From positions 1,612,501 to 1,676,500 of the forward strand of contig NZ_UGTM01000001.1 in NCBI RefSeq assembly GCF_900454835.1: DNA of 64,000 nt. Direction: 5' to 3'. The translations under genes and the position numbers were made by a program. Below the pieces are notes generated by a model, which was not told the origin of the DNA, did not search any database, and was given only the letters and a program-made list of their open reading frames with translations. Origin of the DNA: Prevotella denticola (lineage in GTDB: Bacteria; Bacteroidota; Bacteroidia; Bacteroidales; Bacteroidaceae). Below are positions 52,200-60,378 of the stretch, piece after piece (position 1 is the first letter of the stretch; each line of letters starts with the position of its first letter).

Positions 52200-52230
52200 T
52201 TGTTTTTTCAAATGAATATGACTAACTTTG
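52200..52230 (+). promoter_or_regulatory. Promoter of malQ-pulA-susA
   Basis: TTG at 52200-52202, 20-bp spacer, TAACTTTG at 52223-52230, 24 bp before ATG 52255. Confidence 0.8.
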
Positions 52231-52254
52231 ACGAAAAATAACTATCCCAACTCT

Positions 52255-54948
52255 ATGAACATACAGTTTCACATCGACTACAAGACCTACTACGGACAGG
52301 ACCTTGTCCTGAACATCATCACAGGTCAGCACAACGGGGCGGAAGAGGCCTCACAGTACAGAATGCGTACGGCCGACGGCTACCACTGGGAGGTGGAAGT
52401 GAAGAAAGACACCAAGCCGGGCACACAGATGGACTACTTCTACAGCATCCTCCGCGGCGACAACGAGGAGCGAAGGGAGTGGGGTGCCATGAACCACCGG
52501 CTGGAATTCAACGCTGAACGCGGTCTGAACTATCAGGTCTACGACCACTGGAGCGATCTCCCGGAGGACGCCTACCTCTACACCTCTGCCCTCGCCGACT
52601 GCATTGTAGGCAAGAAACTGACGAAAGCAAGGCTCAACAATTACAACAAGGCCGTCACACTGAAGGTACGTGCGCCGCAGTTAGGTGCGGCGGATGAGCT
52701 GTACCTCACAGGGGCAGAACCGGCACTGGGCGCATGGAACGTAAAGAAAGCCCAGAAGATGGTGCAACACAACATCAACGAGTGGACCCTCACGCTGGAT
52801 GCTGCAAAGCTCTCCGGCGACCAGATGGAAATAAAATTCTTCGCCAGAAGCCACGATGACGATGCGAGTCCGGTATGGGAGTACAGCAACAACCGCACAC
52901 TGGAGCTGCCCGCCATGGAGGAAGGAGAGACCATCGTCTACGAACTGGACGAAGCGTTCTTCCCCGTCCCGGCGGTCCGTGTGGCAGGAACACTGGTACC
53001 GGTATTCTCACTCCGTTCGGAGGCGAGCTTCGGTATCGGCGACTTCGGCGACCTGAAGAAGATGATCGACTGGGTATGTCTGACCGGACAGCGTGCGCTG
53101 CAGATTCTGCCGATCAACGATACCACTATCACACACACATGGACGGACTCCTATCCCTACAGCTGCATCTCGGTCTTCGCCCTGCATCCGCAGTATGCCG
53201 ACCTCAACGCATTGCCGGCACTGAAAGACAAAAAGCAGCGTGAGAAGTTCGAGGCACTGCGCAAGGAACTCAACGCACTGCCGCAGATTGACTATGAGCG
53301 TGTGAACGATGCGAAGACGGAATACCTCCGGCTGCTCTTTGAACAGGAAGGCGGCAAGGTGCTTGAAAGCAAAGCCTTCAAGACTTTCTTTGCCGAAACG
53401 GAGGGCTGGCTCGTTCCTTACGCACAGTACTGCTGCATGAGAGACAAGTTCGGGACAGCTGACTTCTCGCGATGGCCCGACCACAGACAGTGGAACGAGG
53501 CCGACCGCAAGGCTCTGTCCGACCCCAAGGACGCTGCCTATAAGGAAGCGGCGTTCTTCTATTACGTACAGTTCGTGCTGAGCAGCCAGCTGAAGGCCGT
53601 CCACGAGTACGCACAGGCACACAGGGTCATTCTGAAAGGCGACATCCCCATCGGCGTGAACCGCTACGGCTGTGACGTATGGACGGAACCTCGCTACTTC
53701 AACCTCAACGGCCAGGCAGGTGCTCCGCCCGATGACTTCTCCGTAAACGGACAGAACTGGGGATTTCCTACCTACAACTGGGACGAAATGATCAAGGACG
53801 GCTGCCAGTGGTGGGTCAACCGCTTCCGGAACATGGCAAAGTATTTCGATGCCTACCGCATCGACCACGTACTCGGCTTCTTCCGCATCTGGGAAATTCC
53901 GGTCAGCTCGGTTCACGGACTGCTCGGACAGTTTGCGCCGGCTCTCGGCATGAGCCGTGAAGAGATAGAAGGGTATGGGCTGCACTGGCAGGAGGAACTG
54001 TTCACGGAGCCGTTCATTACCGACTGGGTGCTCGACCGCATCTTCCGCGAGCATGCAGACGAGGTGCGGCAGAAGTACGTGGAGCACGTATGGGGCGACC
54101 GTTACAAGATGCGCCCGGCGTATGACACACAGCGCAAGGTGGAGAAGGCTTTTGCGGGCAAGACCTCGGACACGGACGTATGGATTCGCGACGGTCTCTA
54201 CGCCTTGATCAGCGACGTGCTCTTCGTACGCGACCACAAGGACCCGAACCGCTTCCATCCGCGCATCAGCGTTCAGTTCGACTTCATCTACGAAAGTCTC
54301 TACGACAGCGACAAGGCCGTGTTCAACAAACTCTATAACGACTATTACTATCGCCGCAACAACCAGTTCTGGTATCAGGAGGCGATGAAGAAACTTCCGA
54401 AGCTGGTGAATGCCACCCGTATGCTGGTCTGTGCCGAAGACCTCGGAATGGTTCCCGACTGCGTGGCATGGGTGATGAACGAGCTGCGCATCCTCAGTCT
54501 TGAAATCCAGAGCATGCCGAAGGATCCGCATGTACGCTTCGGTCACCTGGGAGAGAACCCGTACCGGAGTGTCAGCACCATCTCCACACACGACATGGCA
54601 ACGCTACGCCAATGGTGGGATGAAGACTGGGCACGCACGCAGGACTACTTCAACAGCATGCTGCACCGCGGCGGTCCGGCACCTCACCCGCTGCCGGGAT
54701 GGCTGGCAAGGGACATTGTCAGCCGGCACCTGACATCGCCGAGCATGCTCTGCATCCTCGGCATACAGGACTGGATGAGTATTGACGAGAATCTCCGTTT
54801 GGCGGATCCGAACGCCGAACGCATCAATATCCCTGCCAATCCGAAGCACTACTGGCGCTACCGTATGCACGTCAGCATTGAGGACCTGATGAAGAACAAT
54901 GCCTTCAATGAGCAGGTGACAGACCTGAGCAACCAGGCCGGCCGATAA
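52255..54948 (+). CDS. malQ: 4-alpha-glucanotransferase with N-terminal starch-binding domains (GH77)
   Basis: An 897-residue amylomaltase that transfers glucans between maltodextrins in the cytoplasm. Two CBM20-like domains occupy about 1-110 and 120-235; the GH77 barrel follows with the family words YPYSCISVFALHPQYADL, YRIDHVLGFFRIWEIP (nucleophile Asp), CAEDLGMVP (acid/base Glu) and STHDM. ATG 52255 is chosen since an upstream TTG frame begins inside the promoter. No signal peptide. First of three co-directional starch genes. Confidence 0.95.
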   Translation: MNIQFHIDYKTYYGQDLVLNIITGQHNGAEEASQYRMRTADGYHWEVEVKKDTKPGTQMDYFYSILRGDNEERREWGAMNHRLEFNAERGLNYQVYDHWSDLPEDAYLYTSALADCIVGKKLTKARLNNYNKAVTLKVRAPQLGAADELYLTGAEPALGAWNVKKAQKMVQHNINEWTLTLDAAKLSGDQMEIKFFARSHDDDASPVWEYSNNRTLELPAMEEGETIVYELDEAFFPVPAVRVAGTLVPVFSLRSEASFGIGDFGDLKKMIDWVCLTGQRALQILPINDTTITHTWTDSYPYSCISVFALHPQYADLNALPALKDKKQREKFEALRKELNALPQIDYERVNDAKTEYLRLLFEQEGGKVLESKAFKTFFAETEGWLVPYAQYCCMRDKFGTADFSRWPDHRQWNEADRKALSDPKDAAYKEAAFFYYVQFVLSSQLKAVHEYAQAHRVILKGDIPIGVNRYGCDVWTEPRYFNLNGQAGAPPDDFSVNGQNWGFPTYNWDEMIKDGCQWWVNRFRNMAKYFDAYRIDHVLGFFRIWEIPVSSVHGLLGQFAPALGMSREEIEGYGLHWQEELFTEPFITDWVLDRIFREHADEVRQKYVEHVWGDRYKMRPAYDTQRKVEKAFAGKTSDTDVWIRDGLYALISDVLFVRDHKDPNRFHPRISVQFDFIYESLYDSDKAVFNKLYNDYYYRRNNQFWYQEAMKKLPKLVNATRMLVCAEDLGMVPDCVAWVMNELRILSLEIQSMPKDPHVRFGHLGENPYRSVSTISTHDMATLRQWWDEDWARTQDYFNSMLHRGGPAPHPLPGWLARDIVSRHLTSPSMLCILGIQDWMSIDENLRLADPNAERINIPANPKHYWRYRMHVSIEDLMKNNAFNEQVTDLSNQAGR

Positions 54949-54955
54949 ACGGAAA

Positions 54956-55041
54956 GGCGGTGACAGGACTTGCATGAAGCACCTGTCACCGCCTATCACC
55001 ACTCTCCATCGCCTGACATCGCTCATCATCGCCTATCCTGC
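54956..55041. repeat. Hairpin and 10-bp-period array before pulA
   Basis: GGCGGTGACAGG (54956-54967) pairs with CCTGTCACCGCC (54982-54993). From 54981 units run in 10-bp phase: ACCTGTCACC, GCCTATCACC, ACTCTCCATC, GCCTGACATC, GCTCATCATC, GCCTATCCTG. It is followed by the CCTCCCCGGAGG palindrome, close to the pulA start. Confidence 0.85.
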
Positions 55042-55095
55042 CTGCCACGTCCCCTCCCCGGAGGTGCCTGGAGAGGCCTCTTATCCCCATAAACA

Positions 55096-57009
55096 ATGAA
55101 TATGAAATATCACCTTGCAGCATCCATCGCTGCCCTCCTGTTCTCACAGAACACAGCTGCCCAGCAGCGTTTCAACGAGATGTCCTACTCACCCGTTGAG
55201 ACGACTTTCCGCCTCAACGCCCCCTCCAAGCCGACACTTAGGCTCTATAATGCGGGGAGAGGAGGCAAACCTTACAAGAAAGTAAAACTTGCACCGAACG
55301 GAAACAACACCTGGACAGCCACCGTAAAGGGCGACCTCAAGGGAAAGTTTTACACCTTCGACATCGGACACGGAGAGACGCCGGGCGTATTCGCCAAGGC
55401 CGTAGGCTGCAACGGAGGCCGCAGTGCTGTCATCGACATGAAGGAAACCAATCCGACAGGCTGGAGCACCGATCGGCGTGTACCGACGAAGAGTCCGGCA
55501 GATCTGGTCATCTACGAGCTGCATCACCGGGACTTCTCCATCGACCCGTCATCCGGTCTGGTACACAAAGGAAAATTCCTTGCACTGACCGAACAGAAGG
55601 CCATCGACCATCTGAAAAAGCTGGGCATCAATGCCGTCCATATCCTTCCTTCTTTTGACTTCGCCTCTGTAGACGAGTCAAAGCCGGGCGTACCGCAATA
55701 CAACTGGGGCTATGACCCACTGAACTACAATGTGCCGGAGGGCAGCTATTCCTATGATGCCGACCTCCCCTCACGCCGCATCATGGAGTTCAAGCAGATG
55801 GTACAGGCACTGCACAAAGCGGGGATCAGAGTGATTCTCGACGTGGTTTACAACCATACCTTCGACCTTGCCAACAGCAACTTCGAGCGTACATTCCCCA
55901 AGGCTTACTACCGCTACAATGCCGACGGCACCCCCTCCAACGGGTCGGGCTGCGGCAACGAGACGGCAAGCGAAAAGCCGTTGATGCATGAATTCATGCT
56001 GGAGTCGATGAAATACTGGGTGGACAAGTACCATATCGACGGCTTCCGTGTAGACCTCATGGGCATCCATGACATACAGACCATGAACGACATCCGCCGT
56101 GAGCTCAATGCCATCGACCCAGGGATATTCGTCTATGGTGAGGGGTGGAGTGCCGGTACGTGCGCCTACCCACAGGAGAAACTGGCGATGAAAGCCGCCA
56201 TCCCGCAGATGCCAGGCATTGCAGCCTTCTCTGATGACATACGCGATGCATTGCGCGGTCCTTTCTCCGATGACCATAAAGCCGGTTTCCTCGGGGGGGT
56301 AGCAGGACTGGAAGAAAGCCTGAAGGCAGGCATAGCGGGTATGATCGCCCATCCGCAGGTGGATTATTCGAAGGTAAACTATTCCAAGAAGCCATATGCC
56401 ACAGAGCCGACACAGATGATCGCCTACGTCAGCTGTCACGACGATATGTGCCTCGTCGACCGGCTGAAAGCCTCTGTCCCGGAGGCTGAATACGACGAGA
56501 ACGAGCTGATAAGGCTGGACGAACTTGCCCAAACGGCCGTCTTCACTTCGCAGGGAGTGCCGTTCATGCTCTCCGGAGAAGAGATGCTGCGCGACAAGAA
56601 AGGGGTACACAATTCCTTCAACTCACCCGACAGCATCAACCGTCTCGACTGGAACAACCTCAAGGTCTATCCACAGGTGTTCAAATACTACAGCGGCCTC
56701 ATCCATCTCCGCAAGGCGCATCCAGCTTTCCACATGGGCAATGCCGACCTTGTCCGCAGACATCTTGAGTTTCTCCCGACGCAGGACTGTCTCGTTGCTT
56801 TCTGTCTGAAGAACCATGCCGGAGGCGACAGATGGAACGACATCTACGTCGTCCTCAACGCCAACAAGGAACTCCGCACAGTCAAGATACCTAAAGGCAA
56901 ATACACCATCGTATGCGCCAACGGCGAAGTAAACGAAACCGGACTGGGCGAGATGGAAGGCGGTGAAGTGATGGTAGACGGCCAAAGCGCACTGATTCTT
57001 CACAATTAA
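55096..57009 (+). CDS. pulA: Type I pullulanase-like GH13 enzyme
   Basis: A 637-residue secreted debranching enzyme. Signal peptide (to about NTAAQ); an N-terminal beta domain (about 25-130); the pullulanase signature YNWGYDPLNYNVPEGSYS near 195; GH13 motifs DVVYNHTF, GFRVDLMG (nucleophile Asp), VYGEGW (acid/base Glu) and SCHDDM. The C-terminal domain (about 570-637) is a beta sandwich. It follows malQ by 147 bp with the array between and should cleave alpha-1,6 branches. Start MNMKYH (55096) or MKYH (55102) are both possible. Confidence 0.9.
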   Translation: MNMKYHLAASIAALLFSQNTAAQQRFNEMSYSPVETTFRLNAPSKPTLRLYNAGRGGKPYKKVKLAPNGNNTWTATVKGDLKGKFYTFDIGHGETPGVFAKAVGCNGGRSAVIDMKETNPTGWSTDRRVPTKSPADLVIYELHHRDFSIDPSSGLVHKGKFLALTEQKAIDHLKKLGINAVHILPSFDFASVDESKPGVPQYNWGYDPLNYNVPEGSYSYDADLPSRRIMEFKQMVQALHKAGIRVILDVVYNHTFDLANSNFERTFPKAYYRYNADGTPSNGSGCGNETASEKPLMHEFMLESMKYWVDKYHIDGFRVDLMGIHDIQTMNDIRRELNAIDPGIFVYGEGWSAGTCAYPQEKLAMKAAIPQMPGIAAFSDDIRDALRGPFSDDHKAGFLGGVAGLEESLKAGIAGMIAHPQVDYSKVNYSKKPYATEPTQMIAYVSCHDDMCLVDRLKASVPEAEYDENELIRLDELAQTAVFTSQGVPFMLSGEEMLRDKKGVHNSFNSPDSINRLDWNNLKVYPQVFKYYSGLIHLRKAHPAFHMGNADLVRRHLEFLPTQDCLVAFCLKNHAGGDRWNDIYVVLNANKELRTVKIPKGKYTIVCANGEVNETGLGEMEGGEVMVDGQSALILHN

Positions 57010-57018
57010 ACTATCGAG

Positions 57019-57054
57019 TTTATGAGCCTGACGAGGACTGATCAGGCCCATAAA
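57019..57054 (+). other. Hairpin between pulA and the next GH13 gene
   Basis: TTTATGAGCCTGA pairs with TCAGGCCCATAAA (12 of 13, one mismatch) around 10 nt, without a T run. Comparable to the hairpin between sufD and sufS. Confidence 0.55.
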
Positions 57055-57080
57055 TCCGACACAACAATAATGAACCGAAA

Positions 57081-58964
57081 ATGAATCTCAAACAAGTTTT
57101 CAGCAAGTCTGTCCTCCTTTTACTGTTCACTGTATCAATGCCTATAGCTGCCCGCCAACGTCCATCCGCACCTGTCATATCGCGCATTGATCCTGCCAGC
57201 TGGTTCGCCGGTATGCAGGATCCGACGCTCCAGCTGATGGTTTACGGCAGGGACATCAAGTTCTCGGACGTGTCCACAGACTATCCGAATGCAAGGATAG
57301 ATTCGATCGTCCGCCTCGACTCGCCGAACTATCTCCTCGTTTACCTCAACCTGAAAGACGCGAAGCCGGGAGAAATAACCCTCAGCTTCACAAACAAAAA
57401 CGGCAAGACCACCCGACAGAAGATCCAGCTCAAAGCCCGTGCCATGGCCGGTGCCGACCGGAAAGGGTTTGACAACTCGGATGTTCTGTACATGCTCATG
57501 CCCGACCGCTTCGCCGACGGCAATCCGAAGAACGACATCATCAAGGGGATGCAGGATCAGCTCTGCAACCGCAACGAACCGAGTCTGCGGCACGGCGGCG
57601 ATCTGGAAGGCATCCGACAGCACCTCGACTACTTTACCGACCTCGGCGTGACAGCCCTTTGGTTCACGCCGGTACTGGAGAATGACCGTCCTGCTGACGG
57701 CGGGAAATACAGTACCTATCACGGATATGCCACCACCGACTACTATCGTGTCGACCCGCGCTTCGGTACGAACGAAGAATACAAGGCACTTGTCGATGCC
57801 TGTCACAGGAAAGGACTGAAGGTCGTCATGGACATGATCTTCAATCATTGCGGTGACTACCATCCCTGGAACAAGGACGTACCGTCAAAAGACTGGTTCA
57901 ACCATCCCGGCTACGGACTGCAGACAAGTTACAAGCTCACCCCTGTTCTCGACCCGTATGCCAGCAAGGTGGACATGGCGGAGACCGTGGACGGATGGTT
58001 CGTATCGTCCATGCCCGACCTCAATCAGCGCAACCCGCACGTCATCAAGTACCTTATCCAGAATTCCGAATGGTGGATCGAGACCGTCGGCATCGACGGC
58101 ATCCGCATGGACACCTACCCCTATGCCGACCGCAAGGCAATGGCAGCGTGGATGAAGGCACTCGATACGGAATATCCCAACTTCAACGCCGTGGGCGAGG
58201 CATGGGTCACAGAGCCGGCTTACACGGCAGCCTGGCAGAAGGACAGCAAACTGTCGGACATCAACAGCTACCTGAAGACCGTGATGGACTTCGCCTTCTT
58301 CGACCGCCTTTCACAGGCGAAGCACGAAGAGACGGACGACTGGTGGAAGGGACTGAACCGTATCTACAACTCCCTCTGCTACGACTATCTCTACACCAAC
58401 CCGTCATTCGTGATGGCATTCATCGAAAACCACGATACCGACCGCTTCCTCGGAAACGGAAAGGACTCTACGGCCTTGAAGCAGGCTTATGCCCTCCTGC
58501 TGACAATGAACCGCATCCCGCAGCTCTATTATGGTACGGAAATACTGATGAACGGCACCAAGGAGGTGACCGACGGCAATGTCCGCAAAGACTTCCCCGG
58601 CGGCTTCCCGGGCGACAAGGTCAGCAAGTTCACGCCTAAAGGACGCACCGCAGCAGAGAACGCCATGTACGACTGGACCCGCCGACTACTCCACTGGCGG
58701 CAGAACAACGAAGTCATCACCCGTGGTTCGCAGACACAGTTCATCCCCTGGCACGGAGTTTATGTTCTTGCCCGTCAACATAAAGGCAAGACCGTCCTCA
58801 CCATCCTCAACGGAAGGAAAGCCGACAACCAGCTTGAAGTCGGACGCTATGCCGAAGTAATCGGAACACATACGACAGCCACCGACATCACCACAGGCAA
58901 GACCGTCGACCTGACCAGGAACATTCCACTGGGACACCGACAGACAATGATTCTCTCATTCTGA
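57081..58964 (+). CDS. susA: Neopullulanase/alpha-amylase, SusA-like (GH13)
   Basis: A 627-residue secreted or periplasmic starch enzyme. Signal peptide (SMPIAAR); an N-terminal beta domain (about 30-125); GH13 motifs DMIFNHCGDYH, GIDGIRMDTYPY (nucleophile Asp), FNAVGEAW (acid/base Glu) and FIENHDTDRF; C-terminal beta domain. Domain order and length agree with B. thetaiotaomicron SusA. It follows pulA by 71 bp, with the hairpin between. Confidence 0.92.
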   Translation: MNLKQVFSKSVLLLLFTVSMPIAARQRPSAPVISRIDPASWFAGMQDPTLQLMVYGRDIKFSDVSTDYPNARIDSIVRLDSPNYLLVYLNLKDAKPGEITLSFTNKNGKTTRQKIQLKARAMAGADRKGFDNSDVLYMLMPDRFADGNPKNDIIKGMQDQLCNRNEPSLRHGGDLEGIRQHLDYFTDLGVTALWFTPVLENDRPADGGKYSTYHGYATTDYYRVDPRFGTNEEYKALVDACHRKGLKVVMDMIFNHCGDYHPWNKDVPSKDWFNHPGYGLQTSYKLTPVLDPYASKVDMAETVDGWFVSSMPDLNQRNPHVIKYLIQNSEWWIETVGIDGIRMDTYPYADRKAMAAWMKALDTEYPNFNAVGEAWVTEPAYTAAWQKDSKLSDINSYLKTVMDFAFFDRLSQAKHEETDDWWKGLNRIYNSLCYDYLYTNPSFVMAFIENHDTDRFLGNGKDSTALKQAYALLLTMNRIPQLYYGTEILMNGTKEVTDGNVRKDFPGGFPGDKVSKFTPKGRTAAENAMYDWTRRLLHWRQNNEVITRGSQTQFIPWHGVYVLARQHKGKTVLTILNGRKADNQLEVGRYAEVIGTHTTATDITTGKTVDLTRNIPLGHRQTMILSF

Positions 58965-59058
58965 AAACCATACGGAAATCACGGAAGCACTCCATACGGT
59001 CACCACAGAGTAAAACCCACTGCTGAAAAGCTCCGTTTCCACACCATTATACAATATG

Positions 59059-59096
59059 CAGCGAGGGCTGCCGGTATCTGCCGGCAGCCCTCGCTG
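59059..59096 (+). other. Hairpin downstream of the malQ-pulA-susA genes
   Basis: CAGCGAGGGCTGCCGG pairs perfectly with CCGGCAGCCCTCGCTG around 6 nt. No T run follows, so its role as terminator is uncertain. The core recurs at 62263. Confidence 0.6.
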
Positions 59097-59444
59097 TAGT
59101 ATGTCCAGACTTCGTCAATGCGTCACCCACAATCAAGAATCACAGTTTCTCGATTCAAAAAAAGGCTTGACAGCGAGATGCTTCTCCGTCAGGAATAGCG
59201 TTTTGGTAAAGTAAGTCCAAAGAACAGCTGTCTGCCATCGGCAGCTCCGGACCACACCATATCGACAACCAAACTTCATTACACCGAATCTGAAGAAATC
59301 GTGCGGTCTTTACGCTACAACCCGGCACACAGCCTGCGGGCGTGTACCGGACTTTTCTCCCCTGGAAACGGGCCTGCCCTGGCAGAAAAACTCCAATACC
59401 GCCTTCTTGTGTAAGAAAAATTCCTACTCGTAAAACAAGTTGAT
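59097..59444. other. Intergenic region, no gene recognised
   Basis: No convincing reading frame, promoter or repeat apart from those listed. Confidence 0.5.
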
Positions 59445-59533
59445 GCTTAACAGCATCCCAACCAAGCCTCTTTTAGAACGCAAGTAAGGCTTAGTTGGAA
59501 GTCAGATGGTGCTTAGTTGGAGTCCAACTAAGC
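59445..59533. repeat. Four-unit 22-bp palindromic array, type C
   Basis: Units start at 59445, 59467, 59489 and 59511, exactly 22 bp apart: GCTTAACAGC..., CCTCTTTTAG..., GCTTAGTTGGAAG..., GCTTAGTTGGAGT.... The last unit is a near-perfect palindrome (CTTAGTTGGA/TCCAACTAAG). Units begin GCTTA and most end in AAG. Unit 2 is degenerate. Confidence 0.8.
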
Positions 59534-59997
59534 ACTGTCTGCAACAGCACTCATAACCTACTGACAACGTGATGGTTGAAAAGGTGAAAACTACAGTGCC
59601 TCCATCTTCCAACAGGTATTGCAACCGGCAACCGGTGTAAGGATATTTCACACCATCCGGCAAGGATATTCGTTCAGAGTCAAGTCGGAAAAGGAAAGGG
59701 TGCCATCGAACCGATCACTTTTTTCTGTCATTCTCTTGTTGGTAGTCATTCGACGACGTACAACTGCATCCCCATTTCCGCCCAAGCTATCTCAGACGTT
59801 AAATACCGGACAGAAAACCTGCAGCAAGGCCATATTGCATCACGGAATGAATCATCTGCCGCAATGTATCTGGATGACCAGCGATGGGAGGAGCAGGTCT
59901 GCGCAAGGGTTATCACGTAATATTCCTGACCTACCAGCACAATTTGAAGAAGGCCGCTTTTTATTCCGTTTTCCCATAGAAAGTCGAGAAAAAAAAG
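59534..59997. other. Intergenic region, no gene recognised
   Basis: A 148-codon frame across 59619-60065 has no family features and mixed composition. Nothing else supported. Confidence 0.5.
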
Positions 59998-60005
59998 TAT
60001 CTTTG
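59998..60005 (+). promoter_or_regulatory. Possible promoter of the phosphoethanolamine transferase gene
   Basis: TATCTTTG fits the -7 consensus but lies about 375 bp before the ATG, and no TTG is at the ideal distance. Confidence 0.4.
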
Positions 60006-60378
60006 CAGAGATTTCGTCATCAACCTTTGCCTAAGCAGAGAGAATCGGCGGAAGTACATATATGATAAGGCGTTTACTAACACTTTGTTCTTGACAGTTC
60101 GAAACTTCGCAACTTTCAATCACAGTCAAGAATAGAGCAACAGTAGATGCCCACAGATGTGTATATATGGATTCTGTATGTGTCATTCGGTACAGCAGGT
60201 GCAGACATTTTCATATCGACGTGGGCTTCTGCGTTGCTCGTTCTAACTGTGATGGACAATGACGAAGGCTTCGGACCACAAGGACGGATAACCAGTCTGC
60301 CCACGCTTTTCATATCATGTAGAAACTTAATACGAACTTATAGGTCTCACAGGGCAGTAAGGGGACTTTTCCACAGCA

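Larger units (their letters stand above)
51665..52254. other. Regulatory region upstream of malQ, no gene
   Basis: Open frames here (longest 113 codons) have no family features. The region contains a 12-bp palindrome AAACAGCTGTTT (51823-51834), two operator-like sites and the malQ promoter. Confidence 0.6.

Noticed and set aside
53008..54591. Long minus-strand frame (527 codons) opposite malQ
   Set aside because: It lies entirely opposite a clearly recognisable GH77 enzyme and has no family features; it follows from the codon bias of malQ.
6882..59533. CRISPR interpretation of the 22-bp arrays
   Set aside because: Units are directly adjacent, with no unique spacers of constant length, no leader and no cas genes in the window.
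59619..60065. 148-codon plus-strand frame
   Set aside because: No recognisable motif or ribosome-binding site, and composition like the flanking non-coding DNA.
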